Source of the DNA: Actinomycetales bacterium
GTDB taxonomy: Bacteria > Actinomycetota > Actinomycetes > Actinomycetales > Cellulomonadaceae
Reading direction: 5' to 3'
DNA length: 64,000 bases
Assembly (NCBI GenBank): GCA_020444245.1
Contig: JAHLLI010000002.1
Span: 62,001-126,000 of the forward strand
Shown in pieces: positions 54,184 through 63,067 of this stretch (position 1 is its first letter; each line of letters starts with the position of its first letter). Both the position numbers and the translations under genes were made by a program. The notes under the pieces were generated by a model. That model did not search any database. It worked only from the letters and a program-made list of their open reading frames with translations, and was not told the origin of the DNA.

Positions 54184-54221
54184 GCAGGCCGCCCCCCGCC
54201 GCCGTGCGGGGGGCGGCCTGC
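54184..54221 (+). terminator. Terminator hairpin after 5'-nucleotidase gene
   Basis: A perfect 16-base-pair stem, 54184-54199 with 54206-54221, around a CGCCGT loop, 23 bases past the stop codon. The next gene has its own promoter immediately downstream. Confidence 0.85.
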
Positions 54222-54225
54222 TGCG

Positions 54226-54238
54226 TAGGGTGGCGCCC
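54226..54238 (+). promoter_or_regulatory. -10 box for leaderless small membrane protein gene
   Basis: TAGGGT (54226-54231) ends 7 bases before the ATG at 54239. Confidence 0.5.
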
Positions 54239-54517
54239 ATGAGTTCCGACCCTGACCGGGACGAGGACGTCCCGGACCTCGCCGAGCTCGAGCGGATCGC
54301 CGTGCCGGGCGTGGTGCGACGGGTCCCGCGCTACCGGGCGTTCATCGCCGCGGGTGCCGTGGTGGGCCTGCTCGTCACGCTGGGGCTCGGCCTGGCGACC
54401 CTCCGGCCGGACGAGCCGGGCGGGCTCACGGCGGTGCTGCTGGTCGGCCTCGGGCTGGTCACCGTGGGAGCGGTGCTGGGCGGCCTCGTCGCGGTGATCG
54501 TGGAGTCCCGCAGCTAG
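54239..54517 (+). CDS. Small two-helix membrane protein
   Basis: A 92-residue protein with an acidic N-terminus (SSDPDRDEDVPDLAELE), and two membrane helices: YRAFIAAGAVVGLLVTLGLGL and AVLLVGLGLVTVGAVLGGLVAVI. I do not recognise the family; similar small proteins occur widely in actinobacteria. The ATG at 54239 is chosen over GTG at 54230 because of the -10 box TAGGGT at leaderless distance. Its stop codon overlaps the stop of the convergent hemG gene by three bases. Confidence 0.8.
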   Translation: MSSDPDRDEDVPDLAELERIAVPGVVRRVPRYRAFIAAGAVVGLLVTLGLGLATLRPDEPGGLTAVLLVGLGLVTVGAVLGGLVAVIVESRS

Positions 54518-55908
54518 GCGGGCAGCGCGCTGGCCGACATCGTGGCCAGCTCCGAGGCGACACGGCGGCCGTCGGCGATGCAGTCGGGCACGCCGACCCC
54601 GTTGAGGGCCGAGCCGGCGACCCGCACCGGGGTGCCCGCCAGGGCGGCCGCCACGGCGTCGGCCCTGGCCTTGTGCCCGACGGTGTACGTCGGCATGGCG
54701 GAGTTCCACCGCACGAGGTGCCGCAGCCGGGGCTCGCGCCGGGCGCCGAGCACGCCGCCCACGTGGGCCGTGACGGTGTCCAGCAGGTCGTCGTCGTCCA
54801 GCTGTGCCGCGGGCCCCACCCGGTCGGGGACGAAGGCCCGCACCAGCACCGTCCCCTCCGGTGCGCGGCCCGGCCACTTGCGCGACGCGAGGGTCACACC
54901 GGTGACGGGCGCGCGGTCCGGTCCGGCCTCGAGGTATCCGTGGCCGGTCGGCGGGGTGTCGAACGCGTCGCCGTCGTAGCCCAGGTGGATCGAGCGGGTC
55001 GACCCGTACCGGACCTGCCGCAGCGTCCGGGCCGCGTCGGGCGCGACGTCGGCCAGCAGGCCGGCGCTGGACGGGGCGCCGCCCGCGAGGACCACGCCCG
55101 CGACGTCCAGCTCGGTGCCGTCCGACAGGCCCACCCGGGTGCCGTCCGGGCCTACCGACAGCGACACGGCGGCCACCCCGACCCGCAGCGGCACGTCGCG
55201 CGCCTCGAGCTCGGCCACCAGGGCGTCGACCAGCTGGCCCATCCCGCCGCGCATGCTGCGGAACGGCGAGCCCTTCGAGTCGCCCGGTCGGGACGCCGCG
55301 TGGCCCGAGGCGAGCGAGGCCAGCACGAGCGAGCGGTGCTTGCGCTCGTAGTCGCGCAGCATCGGCAGCACCGCGTCGATGCTCAGGTCGTCCACGCTCG
55401 CGCCGTAGATCCCGCCGACCAGCGGGTCGGCGAACCTCGTGACCACGCCCGGGCCCACGCGCCGGCGCAGCAGGGCGCCGATGGCCATGTCCTGGTCCCC
55501 GAGGACCCGGGGCATCACCAGGTCGGCCACGGCGCGGAGCTTCTGCGGCCAGCTCAGGATGCGCGTCCTGGCGAACGGGCCGATCCGGGTGGGCAGGACC
55601 ATGCCCATGCCATCGGGCATCGGCTCCATCCGTCCGCCGACCCGGAGGTGCACCGACCGCGGGGGGACCACGGGCACCACCTCGTCGCCGATCCCCATGG
55701 CTTCGGCGAGCCGCACCGCCCCCGGGCGGTAGGCGACGAACGAGTCCGGACCGTGCTCGACCATGAAGCCGTCGACGCGTTCGGTGCGGATCCGGCCGCC
55801 GAGCCGGTCGGTCTCCACGAGCACCACACCGTGCCCGGTGGTGGCGAGCTCGAACGCCGCGGCCAGGCCGGTGATGCCGCCGCCGACGACGAGGAACGGC
55901 CGAGTCAC
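54514..55908 (-). CDS. hemG: Coproporphyrinogen III/protoporphyrinogen oxidase (HemG/CgoX type)
   Basis: A 464-residue FAD enzyme of heme synthesis. The dinucleotide fold FLVVGGGITGLAAAFELAT is at the N-terminus, followed by ETDRLGGRIRTERVDGF; the C-terminal GVGVPDCIADGRRVA completes FAD binding. In actinobacteria such enzymes act in the coproporphyrin-dependent branch, oxidising coproporphyrinogen III; the sequence alone cannot exclude protoporphyrinogen. The GTG start has the radical SAM gene 10 bases upstream, so both are in one operon. No other heme gene is in the window. Confidence 0.92.
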   Translation of the reverse strand: MTRPFLVVGGGITGLAAAFELATTGHGVVLVETDRLGGRIRTERVDGFMVEHGPDSFVAYRPGAVRLAEAMGIGDEVVPVVPPRSVHLRVGGRMEPMPDGMGMVLPTRIGPFARTRILSWPQKLRAVADLVMPRVLGDQDMAIGALLRRRVGPGVVTRFADPLVGGIYGASVDDLSIDAVLPMLRDYERKHRSLVLASLASGHAASRPGDSKGSPFRSMRGGMGQLVDALVAELEARDVPLRVGVAAVSLSVGPDGTRVGLSDGTELDVAGVVLAGGAPSSAGLLADVAPDAARTLRQVRYGSTRSIHLGYDGDAFDTPPTGHGYLEAGPDRAPVTGVTLASRKWPGRAPEGTVLVRAFVPDRVGPAAQLDDDDLLDTVTAHVGGVLGARREPRLRHLVRWNSAMPTYTVGHKARADAVAAALAGTPVRVAGSALNGVGVPDCIADGRRVASELATMSASALPA

Positions 55909-55918
55909 CTCACGCGCC

Positions 55919-57088
55919 TCACTCGGCCGGGGTGAGGGCGTCGGTGGTCCGGTGGCCGCGAGGCTGGTACGGGCACAGCGGGTCGGACTCCAGGGGGTCC
56001 CCGGTCCAGGCGAGCGCCCGCGCGCGGGAACCGCCGCACCACCGGGCGTACTCGCAGCGCCCGCAGCGGCCCTTGTACTGCGACACGTCGCGCAGCGCCA
56101 CGAGGTCGGGGTGGTGGCGGTAGATCTCGACCAGGCTGGTCTCGCGGACGTTGCCCAGGTCGGACGGCATGAACCCGGACGGGTGCACGGAGCCGTCGTG
56201 GGCGACGAACACGATGCCGTTGCCGTCCCGGATCCCGAAGCCGCGGCCGAAGACGCTCGCCTCGATCTGCTCGTCGGTCATGCCGCCGCGCCGCATCTGC
56301 TGGGCCACGACCCGGCGGTGCGACATCGCCTCGACGGTCTTGACCTGGAAGGCCGCCTGGCCGCGCAGGCCGTCGAGCCAGTGCATGAGGCGCTCGGCCT
56401 CGCCCGGCGTCAGCTCGGTCAGCTGGGCGCCGCGTCCCACGGAGATCAGGAAGAACAGGCTCCAGCGCATCAGGGTGTGGCCCTTGAGCAGCTCGAACAC
56501 CGCGGGCAGGTCCTCGGCGGTCTGCTCCGCCACCAGGGTGTTGACCTGGACCGGGATCCCGAGGGCCGCGGCGTCGTCCAGCGCCCGGACCGTCGCGTCG
56601 AAGGTGCCCGCCACGCCGCGGACCCCGTCGTGGTGCGCGGCGTCGGAGCCGTCCAGGCTCAACGAGATCGCCTGCACACCCGCCTGCTGCACCTGCGCGA
56701 GCCGGTCGCGGGTCAGCAGCGGGGTCACGGCCGGCGCCAGGGAGACGCCGATCCCGCGCGCCCCGGCCTCGGCGATCAGCAGGTCGAGGTCCGGCCGCCG
56801 CAGGGGGTCCCCGCCGGTGAGCACCACGTGCGGCAGCGGGTCGCCGAAGCCGGTGATCTGGTCGAGCAGCCGCAGGCCCTCGTCGGTGGTGAGCTGGCCC
56901 GGCGCCGGGTCGGGCATCGCGGTGGCGCGGCAGTGCCGGCACGCGAGCCCGCAGGCGGTCGTGACCTCCCAGTAGACGATCATCGGGGCCCGCGAGTACA
57001 CGAACCCCTCGGGCCTCACCGCGCCGATGCCGTGACCGTGCCCGTGGCCACCGGGGTGCCCGGGCGTGTGGCGGTGGGTGCCTGTCAT
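55919..57088 (-). CDS. Radical SAM/SPASM protein linked to heme synthesis
   Basis: A 389-residue radical SAM enzyme. The cluster motif is CGLACRHC (Cys residues about 49-56). A SAM-binding GGDP and the C-terminal SPASM-like Cys set CGRCEYARWCGG...PLC suggest extra clusters. The family resembles BA_1875/AhbD-like proteins that act on tetrapyrroles or peptides. The N-terminus HRHTPGHPGGHGHGHG is His-rich. ATG at 57088 is chosen because AGGAG lies 5-6 bases upstream; a longer in-frame start exists at 57148. It is the first gene of an operon with hemG. Confidence 0.9.
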   Translation of the reverse strand: MTGTHRHTPGHPGGHGHGHGIGAVRPEGFVYSRAPMIVYWEVTTACGLACRHCRATAMPDPAPGQLTTDEGLRLLDQITGFGDPLPHVVLTGGDPLRRPDLDLLIAEAGARGIGVSLAPAVTPLLTRDRLAQVQQAGVQAISLSLDGSDAAHHDGVRGVAGTFDATVRALDDAAALGIPVQVNTLVAEQTAEDLPAVFELLKGHTLMRWSLFFLISVGRGAQLTELTPGEAERLMHWLDGLRGQAAFQVKTVEAMSHRRVVAQQMRRGGMTDEQIEASVFGRGFGIRDGNGIVFVAHDGSVHPSGFMPSDLGNVRETSLVEIYRHHPDLVALRDVSQYKGRCGRCEYARWCGGSRARALAWTGDPLESDPLCPYQPRGHRTTDALTPAE

Positions 57089-57189
57089 CCGAACTCCTGC
57101 TCGCGGGGTGGGCCGCAGGTCACGGTAGTCCATCGTCCTGGTCGCCACGGCCGGGTCGCGCCGGCCGTCGTGCGGGGGTGGAGGCTCTG

Positions 57190-57207
57190 CGCCAACACCC
57201 GGCGAAC
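57190..57207 (-). promoter_or_regulatory. PHO-box-like direct repeats upstream of secreted nuclease
   Basis: On the minus strand GTTCGCC, 4 bases, GTTGGCG with an 11-base period (57207-57190). A TAGCGT -10 box follows at 57257-57262, the same hexamer and neighbouring bases as at 51788 before the 5'-nucleotidase. Confidence 0.35.
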
Positions 57208-57339
57208 CTCGCGTGACGGCTCGGGTCGTCCTCTGTTTGCGATCACCCGACCGGGCTAGCGTGCAGCGCGCGGGGGCCGACCGGTCCTCGCTCTATCCGC
57301 CCGGACGCGGAACCCGCTGCCGGGCAGGAGGGGGATCTG

Positions 57340-59481
57340 GTGATCACACACGTGCACAGGCGTTTCGGACGCCTCGTCACAGCGGCCGTGGGGGCGATGA
57401 CGCTCACCGCGGCACTCGTCGTACCGGCCCAGGCCGCGGAGGCCACGACCACGATCGCGCAGGTGCAGGGCACCGGCGACACGAGCCCCATGGTCGGCGA
57501 CACCGTCGTCGTCGACGGGGTCGTGACGGCGGACCACCGCACCGGCGGGTACCGCGGCATCTACGTCCAGACCGAGGGCTCGGGCGGCACCACCGACGCC
57601 ACGCCCGGGGCCAGCGACGGCGTGTTCGTCTACCTCGGCAACCGCACCACGGACGCCGTCATCGGCGACGCCGTCCAGGTGACCGGCCGGGTGACCGAGT
57701 ACTACGGCCTCACGGAGATCAGTGCGTCCAGCTCGGGCACCAGCGTCGTGGTGACCGGTGCGGGCACGCTGCCGCAGCCCGTCCCGCTGCCGGACACCGT
57801 GACCGGCGCCGACCGCGAGCAGTACGAGGGCATGCTGGTCGACCCGACCGACGACTACCTGGTCGCCTCGCTGCACGAGGTCGACCGGTACGGCACGGTC
57901 TGGCTGTCCGCAGGCCTGGACCCGCTGGTCAAGAGCACCGAGCAGTACCGGCCGGGCGCCGAGGCCGACGCCGTCGCCGCCGACAACGCCGCACGCCGGC
58001 TGCTGCTGGACGACGGCAAGAGCCAGCAGGTCACGACCGCCACCCAGCCGTACCTGGCGGCCGACCACGTGGTCCGCGTGGGCGACCAGCTGGACTCCGG
58101 CGACCTCACGTACGTGCTGTCCTACGGGTACGACGAGTGGCGTCTGCAGCCGACCGTGCCGATCGACGCCTCGACGCCGGCCGACGAGAAGGCCTCCTTC
58201 ACCACGCTGGGCCCGCGGCCCGCCGCGCCCGGCGAGGTGGGCGGCGACCTGCACCTGGCCACGTTCAACGTCTACAACTACTTCACGACGTTCAGCGACG
58301 ACGACCCGCTCGCCCGCGGCGCCGAGAACCAGGCCGAGTTCGACATCCAGAAGGCCAAGATCGTCGCGGCGATCAATGCCCTGGGTGCCGACGTGGTGGC
58401 CCTGCAGGAGATCGAGAACGCGATCCACTTCGGGTCCGACACGCCCGACGCGGCGCTCGCGGACCTGGCCGACGGCCTCAACGCCGCCGCAGGCGCGGGG
58501 ACCTGGGCGTACGTGCCCACACCCGCCGCGCTCTACGGCGACGGGGCGCCGGAGACCGACGTGATCATGAACGCGATCATCTACAAGCCCGCGGCCGTCA
58601 GCCCGGTCGGGGCGGCGACCACGGACGTCGACGAGACGGTCTGGGACATCGCGCGCGAGCCGATCGCCCAGGAGTTCGACCCCGTCGAGGGCGGCGGTGG
58701 CGAGTTCGTCGTGATCGCGAACCACTTCAAGTCCAAGAGCGGTGACGGGGAGGACCCCGCCGACGGTCAGGGGCAGTTCAACGCCGAGCGCGTCGAGCAG
58801 GCCACCGCGGTGCGCGACCTCGCGGACCAGCTGGTCGCGGACACCGGGGTGGACTCGGTGGCGATCATGGGCGACCTGAACTCCTACGCCCACGAGGACC
58901 CGGTCCAGGTGTTCCTCGACGCCGGGTACACCGACGTCGTGCCCACCCTCGCGACCGGCGAGTACACCTACACGTACGACGGTGAGCGCGGCTCGCTGGA
59001 CCACGTGCTCGCCAGCCCGGCGCTCGCCGAGCGGCTCACCGGCGCCCACGTGTGGGACATCAACGCCTCGGAGTGGTCGGCCCGCGGGTACTACGGCGCC
59101 TACCCCGACCCGACGAGCGTGTACCGGGCCTCGGACCACGACCCGATCCTGGCCGGCGTCAGCGTCCCGGCGTACTGCACCGTCGACTACCAGGTCGTGG
59201 GCAAGCACCGGACGTTCGCGGCCCTGGTGCGGCTCCACGTGACCGAGCCGCTGTCCGCGGGCTGGGAGCTGACCTGGACCGCCGACGGTGACCGGTACCT
59301 CGCCGGCATCGGCGTCAAGCTCCGCCAGCACGGGGACCAGGTGAGCGTCACCGGCAAGAAGCACACCCCGGTGATCGACGACGGCGTGGCCTTCGCCGCG
59401 ATCGGCCTCTCCGGCCGGAGCGGCCCCGGCGACCCGACCGGCTTCGCGCTGGACGGGCACGCCTGCGCGCTCGCCGACTGA
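57340..59481 (+). CDS. Secreted ExeM/NucH-type endonuclease with CBM2-like C-terminus
   Basis: A 713-residue exported nuclease. Signal peptide with cleavage near AQA (32). An OB-fold domain (about 38-115: VGDTVVVDGVVTADH, GIYVQTEG) precedes an endonuclease/exonuclease/phosphatase domain: HLATFNVYNYF (306), VALQEIEN (354), VIANHFKSKS, IMGDLNSY (511), SLDHVLAS and ASDHDPI (about 599). Residues 612-713, between CTVDYQ and GHAC, have the CBM2 outline but lack the three surface Trp. GTG at 57340 has GGAGGGGGA upstream. A strong hairpin follows. It would degrade extracellular DNA or RNA, complementing the 5'-nucleotidase. Confidence 0.93.
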   Translation: MITHVHRRFGRLVTAAVGAMTLTAALVVPAQAAEATTTIAQVQGTGDTSPMVGDTVVVDGVVTADHRTGGYRGIYVQTEGSGGTTDATPGASDGVFVYLGNRTTDAVIGDAVQVTGRVTEYYGLTEISASSSGTSVVVTGAGTLPQPVPLPDTVTGADREQYEGMLVDPTDDYLVASLHEVDRYGTVWLSAGLDPLVKSTEQYRPGAEADAVAADNAARRLLLDDGKSQQVTTATQPYLAADHVVRVGDQLDSGDLTYVLSYGYDEWRLQPTVPIDASTPADEKASFTTLGPRPAAPGEVGGDLHLATFNVYNYFTTFSDDDPLARGAENQAEFDIQKAKIVAAINALGADVVALQEIENAIHFGSDTPDAALADLADGLNAAAGAGTWAYVPTPAALYGDGAPETDVIMNAIIYKPAAVSPVGAATTDVDETVWDIAREPIAQEFDPVEGGGGEFVVIANHFKSKSGDGEDPADGQGQFNAERVEQATAVRDLADQLVADTGVDSVAIMGDLNSYAHEDPVQVFLDAGYTDVVPTLATGEYTYTYDGERGSLDHVLASPALAERLTGAHVWDINASEWSARGYYGAYPDPTSVYRASDHDPILAGVSVPAYCTVDYQVVGKHRTFAALVRLHVTEPLSAGWELTWTADGDRYLAGIGVKLRQHGDQVSVTGKKHTPVIDDGVAFAAIGLSGRSGPGDPTGFALDGHACALAD

Positions 59482-59492
59482 GGCGATGACGG

Positions 59493-59537
59493 CGCCCGGC
59501 GGGGCCTGCGGAACGAGCAGGCGGGCCCCGCCGGGCG
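59493..59537 (+). terminator. Terminator hairpin after nuclease gene
   Basis: CGCCCGGCGGGGCC (59493-59506) pairs perfectly with GGCCCCGCCGGGCG (59524-59537), starting 11 bases after the stop codon. Confidence 0.8.
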
Positions 59538-59630
59538 GCGCGGCATGACGCCGTCCGACAGACCGGCGCGAGGCGTTCGAGGGACGGGCGCGTCGGCGCT
59601 CGGCCGGCGGCCGTGTGCGACGATGTGCCC

Positions 59631-61163
59631 GTGGCGCGGCCTGACGGACGACTGACCCACGACCTGCTCCCCGGCGAGAAGGGCCCCCAGGACGCCTGTG
59701 GCGTCTTCGGGGTCTGGGCCCCCGGCGAGGAGGTCGCCAAGCTCACCTACTTCGGCCTGTACGCCCTGCAGCACCGCGGGCAGGAGTCGGCCGGCATCGC
59801 GACCTCGACCGGCGAGCAGCTGCTGGTCTACAAGGACATGGGCCTGGTCTCGCAGGTGTTCGACGAGACCGCGCTCAACGCCCTGCACGGGCACCTGGCC
59901 ATCGGCCATGCGAGGTACTCCACCACCGGGGCCTCGGTGTGGGAGAACGCCCAGCCCACCCTCGGCCCCACCGCCGGTGGCACCGTGGCGCTGGGCCACA
60001 ACGGCAACCTCACCAACACCGCGGAGCTGATCGACCTGGTCGCCGAGCGGTACGGCTCGCGCCGCCGCGGCGAGCTGGCCCGAGGCAACACCACCGACAC
60101 GGCGCTGATCACCGCGCTGCTCGCCGGCGACCCGGACCACACGCTGGAGGCCACCGCCCTGGAGGTGCTGCCCCGGCTGCGCGGGGCGTTCTCCCTGGTC
60201 TTCATGGACGAGCACACCTTGTACGCGGCGCGGGACCCGCACGGCGTGCGCCCGCTGGTGCTCGGCCGCCTGGAGCGTGGCTGGGTGGTGGCCAGCGAGA
60301 CCGCGGCGCTGGACATCGTCGGCGCCTCGGTGGTGCGCGAGGTCGAGCCGGGCGAGCTCATCGCGATCGACTCCGACGGGCTGCGCAGCTCGCGGTTCGC
60401 GGCCGCCCAGCCCACCGGCTGCGTGTTCGAGTACGTGTACCTGGCCCGCCCGGACACCACCATCAACGGGCGCTCGGTGCACTCGGCCCGGGTCGACATG
60501 GGCCGTGCGCTGGCCCGCGAGCACCCCGCCGAGGCCGACCTGGTCATCCCGGTGCCGGAGTCGGGGACGCCCGCGGCGATCGGCTATGCCGACGAGTCGG
60601 GCATCCCCTATGCCCAGGGCCTGGTGAAGAACGCCTACGTCGGCCGGACGTTCATCCAGCCCTCGCAGACCCTGCGCCAGCTGGGCATCCGGCTCAAGCT
60701 CAACCCGCTGCGCGAGGTCATCCACGGCAAGCGCCTCGTGGTGGTCGACGACTCGATCGTGCGTGGGAACACCCAGCGGGCCCTGGTGCGGATGCTCCGC
60801 GAGGCGGGCGCCGCCGAGGTGCACGTGCGGATCTCGTCGCCGCCGGTGCGCTGGCCCTGCTTCTACGGCATCGACTTCGCCACCCGCGCCGAGCTCATCG
60901 CGACCGGGCTCAACGCGGAGGAGGTCGGGCGCTCGATCGGTGCCGACTCGCTGGGCTACATCTCGCTGGAGGGCATGATCGGCGCGTCCGGCCAGCCGGC
61001 GACCCGGCTGTGCACGGCGTGCTTCACCGGCGACTACCCGATCCCGCTGCCTCCTGCCGAGCGGCTGGGCGCGGCGCTGGTCGACCAGCCGCTGCTCGGC
61101 GACGACGGCCTGGCGACGCTGGTGGGCGGCGTCGGCGGTGGCACGGCCCTGGAGCAGCCGTGA
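59631..61163 (+). CDS. purF: Amidophosphoribosyltransferase
   Basis: A 510-residue enzyme, the first step of purine synthesis: PRPP plus glutamine to phosphoribosylamine. The catalytic Cys23 in QDACGVFG is normally exposed by removal of a propeptide, here ARPDGRLTHDLLPGEKGPQDA. Glutaminase segments YFGLYALQHRGQESAGIA and ARYSTTG, and the PRPP loop VVVDDSIVRGNT are intact. GTG at 59631 is chosen over GTG at 59613 since GACGAT lies 6 bases upstream and the protein start matches actinobacterial homologues. It overlaps purM (GTGA). Confidence 0.97.
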   Translation: MARPDGRLTHDLLPGEKGPQDACGVFGVWAPGEEVAKLTYFGLYALQHRGQESAGIATSTGEQLLVYKDMGLVSQVFDETALNALHGHLAIGHARYSTTGASVWENAQPTLGPTAGGTVALGHNGNLTNTAELIDLVAERYGSRRRGELARGNTTDTALITALLAGDPDHTLEATALEVLPRLRGAFSLVFMDEHTLYAARDPHGVRPLVLGRLERGWVVASETAALDIVGASVVREVEPGELIAIDSDGLRSSRFAAAQPTGCVFEYVYLARPDTTINGRSVHSARVDMGRALAREHPAEADLVIPVPESGTPAAIGYADESGIPYAQGLVKNAYVGRTFIQPSQTLRQLGIRLKLNPLREVIHGKRLVVVDDSIVRGNTQRALVRMLREAGAAEVHVRISSPPVRWPCFYGIDFATRAELIATGLNAEEVGRSIGADSLGYISLEGMIGASGQPATRLCTACFTGDYPIPLPPAERLGAALVDQPLLGDDGLATLVGGVGGGTALEQP

Positions 61164-62263
61164 GCGAACCGATCACCTACGCCTCGGCCGGCGTCGACAC
61201 CGAGGCGGGGGACCGCGCGGTCGAGCTCATGAAGGACGCGGTACGCGCCACGCACGGTCCGCAGGTGCTCGGCGGGGTCGGCGGGTTCGCCGGCCTGTAC
61301 GACGCCAGCGAGCTGCTCTCCTACCGTCGCCCGCTGCTGGCCACCTCGACCGACGGCGTGGGCACCAAGGTCGCGATCGCGCAGGCGATGGACGTGCACG
61401 ACACGATCGGCCACGACCTGGTGGGCATGGTGGTCGACGACATCGTGGTGGTCGGCGCCCGGCCCCTGGTGATGACCGACTACATCGCGTGCGGCCGGGT
61501 GGTGCCCGAGCGGGTCGCGGCGATCGTCAGGGGCATCGCCGAGGCGTGCGCGCTCACCGGCACCGCGCTGGTGGGCGGCGAGACGGCCGAGCACCCGGGC
61601 CTGCTGGGGCCGGACGAGTACGACGTGGCGGGAGCCGCCACCGGCGTGGTCGAGGCCGACGCGCTGCTGGGGCCGGACCGGGTCCGCGCCGGCGACGTCC
61701 TCGTGGCGATGGCATCCTCCGGCCTGCACTCCAACGGGTACTCCCTGGTGCGCCGGGTGGTGGACGTCGCGGGCTGGTCGCTCGAGCGGGACGTGCCGGA
61801 GCTCGGCCGGACGCTCGGGGAGGAGCTGCTCACCCCGACCAGGCTCTACACGAAGGCGTGCCTGGACCTGGCCGACGCGGTGCCGCTGCACGCACTGACC
61901 CACGTGACCGGTGGCGGCCTCGCGGCGAACCTCGCCCGGGTGCTGCCCCAGGGTCTGGTCGCCACCGTCGACCGCTCGGGCTGGCGCGTGCCACCGGTGT
62001 TCGACCTGGTGCGGCGTCTGGGTCAGGTGCCGTGGTCGGACCTGGAGGGCACCCTCAACCTGGGTGTCGGGATGGTCGCCGTGCTGCCTCAGGACGCGGT
62101 CGACGACGCGGTGCGGCTGCTCGCCGATGCGGGGATGGCGCCGTGGGTGCTCGGCGAGGTCGCCGAGGATGCGGACGCGGACGGGGACGCCGCAGGCCTG
62201 GTCCGCGGCACGAAGGGGGTCGCCGGAGGGGCGGTCCGGCTCACCGGGAGCTACCGGGCCTGA
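61160..62263 (+). CDS. purM: AIR synthetase (phosphoribosylformylglycinamidine cyclo-ligase)
   Basis: A 367-residue enzyme for step five of purine synthesis. Typical segments: TYASAGVDTEAGDRAVELMK, LATSTDGVGTKVAIA, GHDLVGMVVDDIVVVGARPL, GGETAEHPG and HVTGGGLAANLARVLP. A GTGA overlap joins it to purF, a coupling common in actinobacteria. The stop lies 3 bases from the convergent DUF3073 gene. Confidence 0.97.
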   Translation: MSEPITYASAGVDTEAGDRAVELMKDAVRATHGPQVLGGVGGFAGLYDASELLSYRRPLLATSTDGVGTKVAIAQAMDVHDTIGHDLVGMVVDDIVVVGARPLVMTDYIACGRVVPERVAAIVRGIAEACALTGTALVGGETAEHPGLLGPDEYDVAGAATGVVEADALLGPDRVRAGDVLVAMASSGLHSNGYSLVRRVVDVAGWSLERDVPELGRTLGEELLTPTRLYTKACLDLADAVPLHALTHVTGGGLAANLARVLPQGLVATVDRSGWRVPPVFDLVRRLGQVPWSDLEGTLNLGVGMVAVLPQDAVDDAVRLLADAGMAPWVLGEVAEDADADGDAAGLVRGTKGVAGGAVRLTGSYRA

Positions 62264-62266
62264 GGC

Positions 62267-62452
62267 TCACTCGTCCTGGTCGTCGTCCTCGTCGTCGACC
62301 CAGTCGCCGTAGCCGTCGGCACCGCTCTCGGCGTCATGGCGCTGCTGGGAGGTCAGCTCCTGCTCGAGAGCCTTGTAGTTGGGCTCATAGATCGAGTACT
62401 TGAGCTCGCGAGCGACCTTGGTCTGCTTCGCCTTCTGACGGCCGCGCCCCAT
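62267..62452 (-). CDS. DUF3073 family protein
   Basis: A 61-residue protein with the conserved start GRGRQKAKQTKVARELKYS, a middle helix and a strongly acidic tail (DDEDDDQDE). The family is found in actinobacteria, often right after purM and near bldC, as here. The function is unknown; the basic N-terminus and acidic tail suggest nucleic acid or protein binding. TAGCGT in the gap to bldC (minus strand) may be its -10 box. Confidence 0.92.
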   Translation of the reverse strand: MGRGRQKAKQTKVARELKYSIYEPNYKALEQELTSQQRHDAESGADGYGDWVDDEDDDQDE

Positions 62453-62649
62453 GGCGATCGACCCCCTCATCACATGGCAGCGGGGCGGCACCTCGCAGGT
62501 GCGGCCCCGGAGTGCTGGTTCCTGGGCTAACGCTACAGGGTCTCGCACCATTCCTGCGACCGACCCGGCTGACGGGCCTGTCTCGGGTCCGCCAGGGACG
62601 TACGGCCCGCAACACCGCCTGCGGAAACGCGTCGGCGACCGGGAGCGGG

Positions 62650-62724
62650 TACCGTGGTCACGAAGCGGTAACGAAGCCGCGCTTCCCTCCGGATGACGCC
62701 GCCACCACGACGAGAGGGGTGGAC
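62650..62724 (+). promoter_or_regulatory. bldC upstream region with repeated ACGAAGC
   Basis: TACCGT at 62650-62655 is a possible -10 box. Just after it ACGAAGC occurs twice (about 62660 and 62671), 11 bases apart. GAGAGGGGTGG precedes the ATG at 62725. Confidence 0.35.
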
Positions 62725-63054
62725 ATGGACACACCGTCGCGGGAGCACGAGACCCTCCTGACCCCAGCAGAGGTCGCGGCGCTGTTCCGCGTGGACCCGA
62801 AGACGGTGACCCGGTGGGCCCGCTCGGGCAAGCTCTCCGCGATCCGGACGCTCGGCGGGCACCGGCGCTTCTTGGAGTCCGAGGTCCTCGCCCTGATGGG
62901 CGTGCCGGGGCCGCGGGCCGGCTCCGAGGCCGACGCGACATCGCACTCGACGGCCTCGCGTCAGGCACGGCCGCACGGCTCGGCCACCTCGCGGGGCACC
63001 GGGACGCGCACGGGGTCGCAGGGCTCCGGACCGCGCCGGGCCGCGGGCGCCTGA
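62725..63054 (+). CDS. bldC: BldC-type MerR-like transcriptional regulator
   Basis: A 109-residue protein. Residues 8-60 are the BldC DNA-binding domain: LLTPAEVAALFRVDPKTVTRWARSGKLSAIRTLGGHRRF. In Streptomyces BldC binds direct repeats head to tail and delays development. The tail of about 50 residues (Ser/Thr/Gly/Arg-rich) is longer and looks disordered. The gene is near purF-purM-DUF3073, a conserved neighbourhood. It is followed at 13 bases by an AlkA-type glycosylase. Confidence 0.94.
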   Translation: MDTPSREHETLLTPAEVAALFRVDPKTVTRWARSGKLSAIRTLGGHRRFLESEVLALMGVPGPRAGSEADATSHSTASRQARPHGSATSRGTGTRTGSQGSGPRRAAGA

Positions 63055-63067
63055 GGCGTCCTCGCTC

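Noticed and set aside
51275-54877. A 1200-codon minus-strand frame opposite the 5'-nucleotidase
   Set aside because: Low-complexity R/G/D/V-rich translation; the plus strand has a clear signal peptide, catalytic motifs and CBM2-like end.
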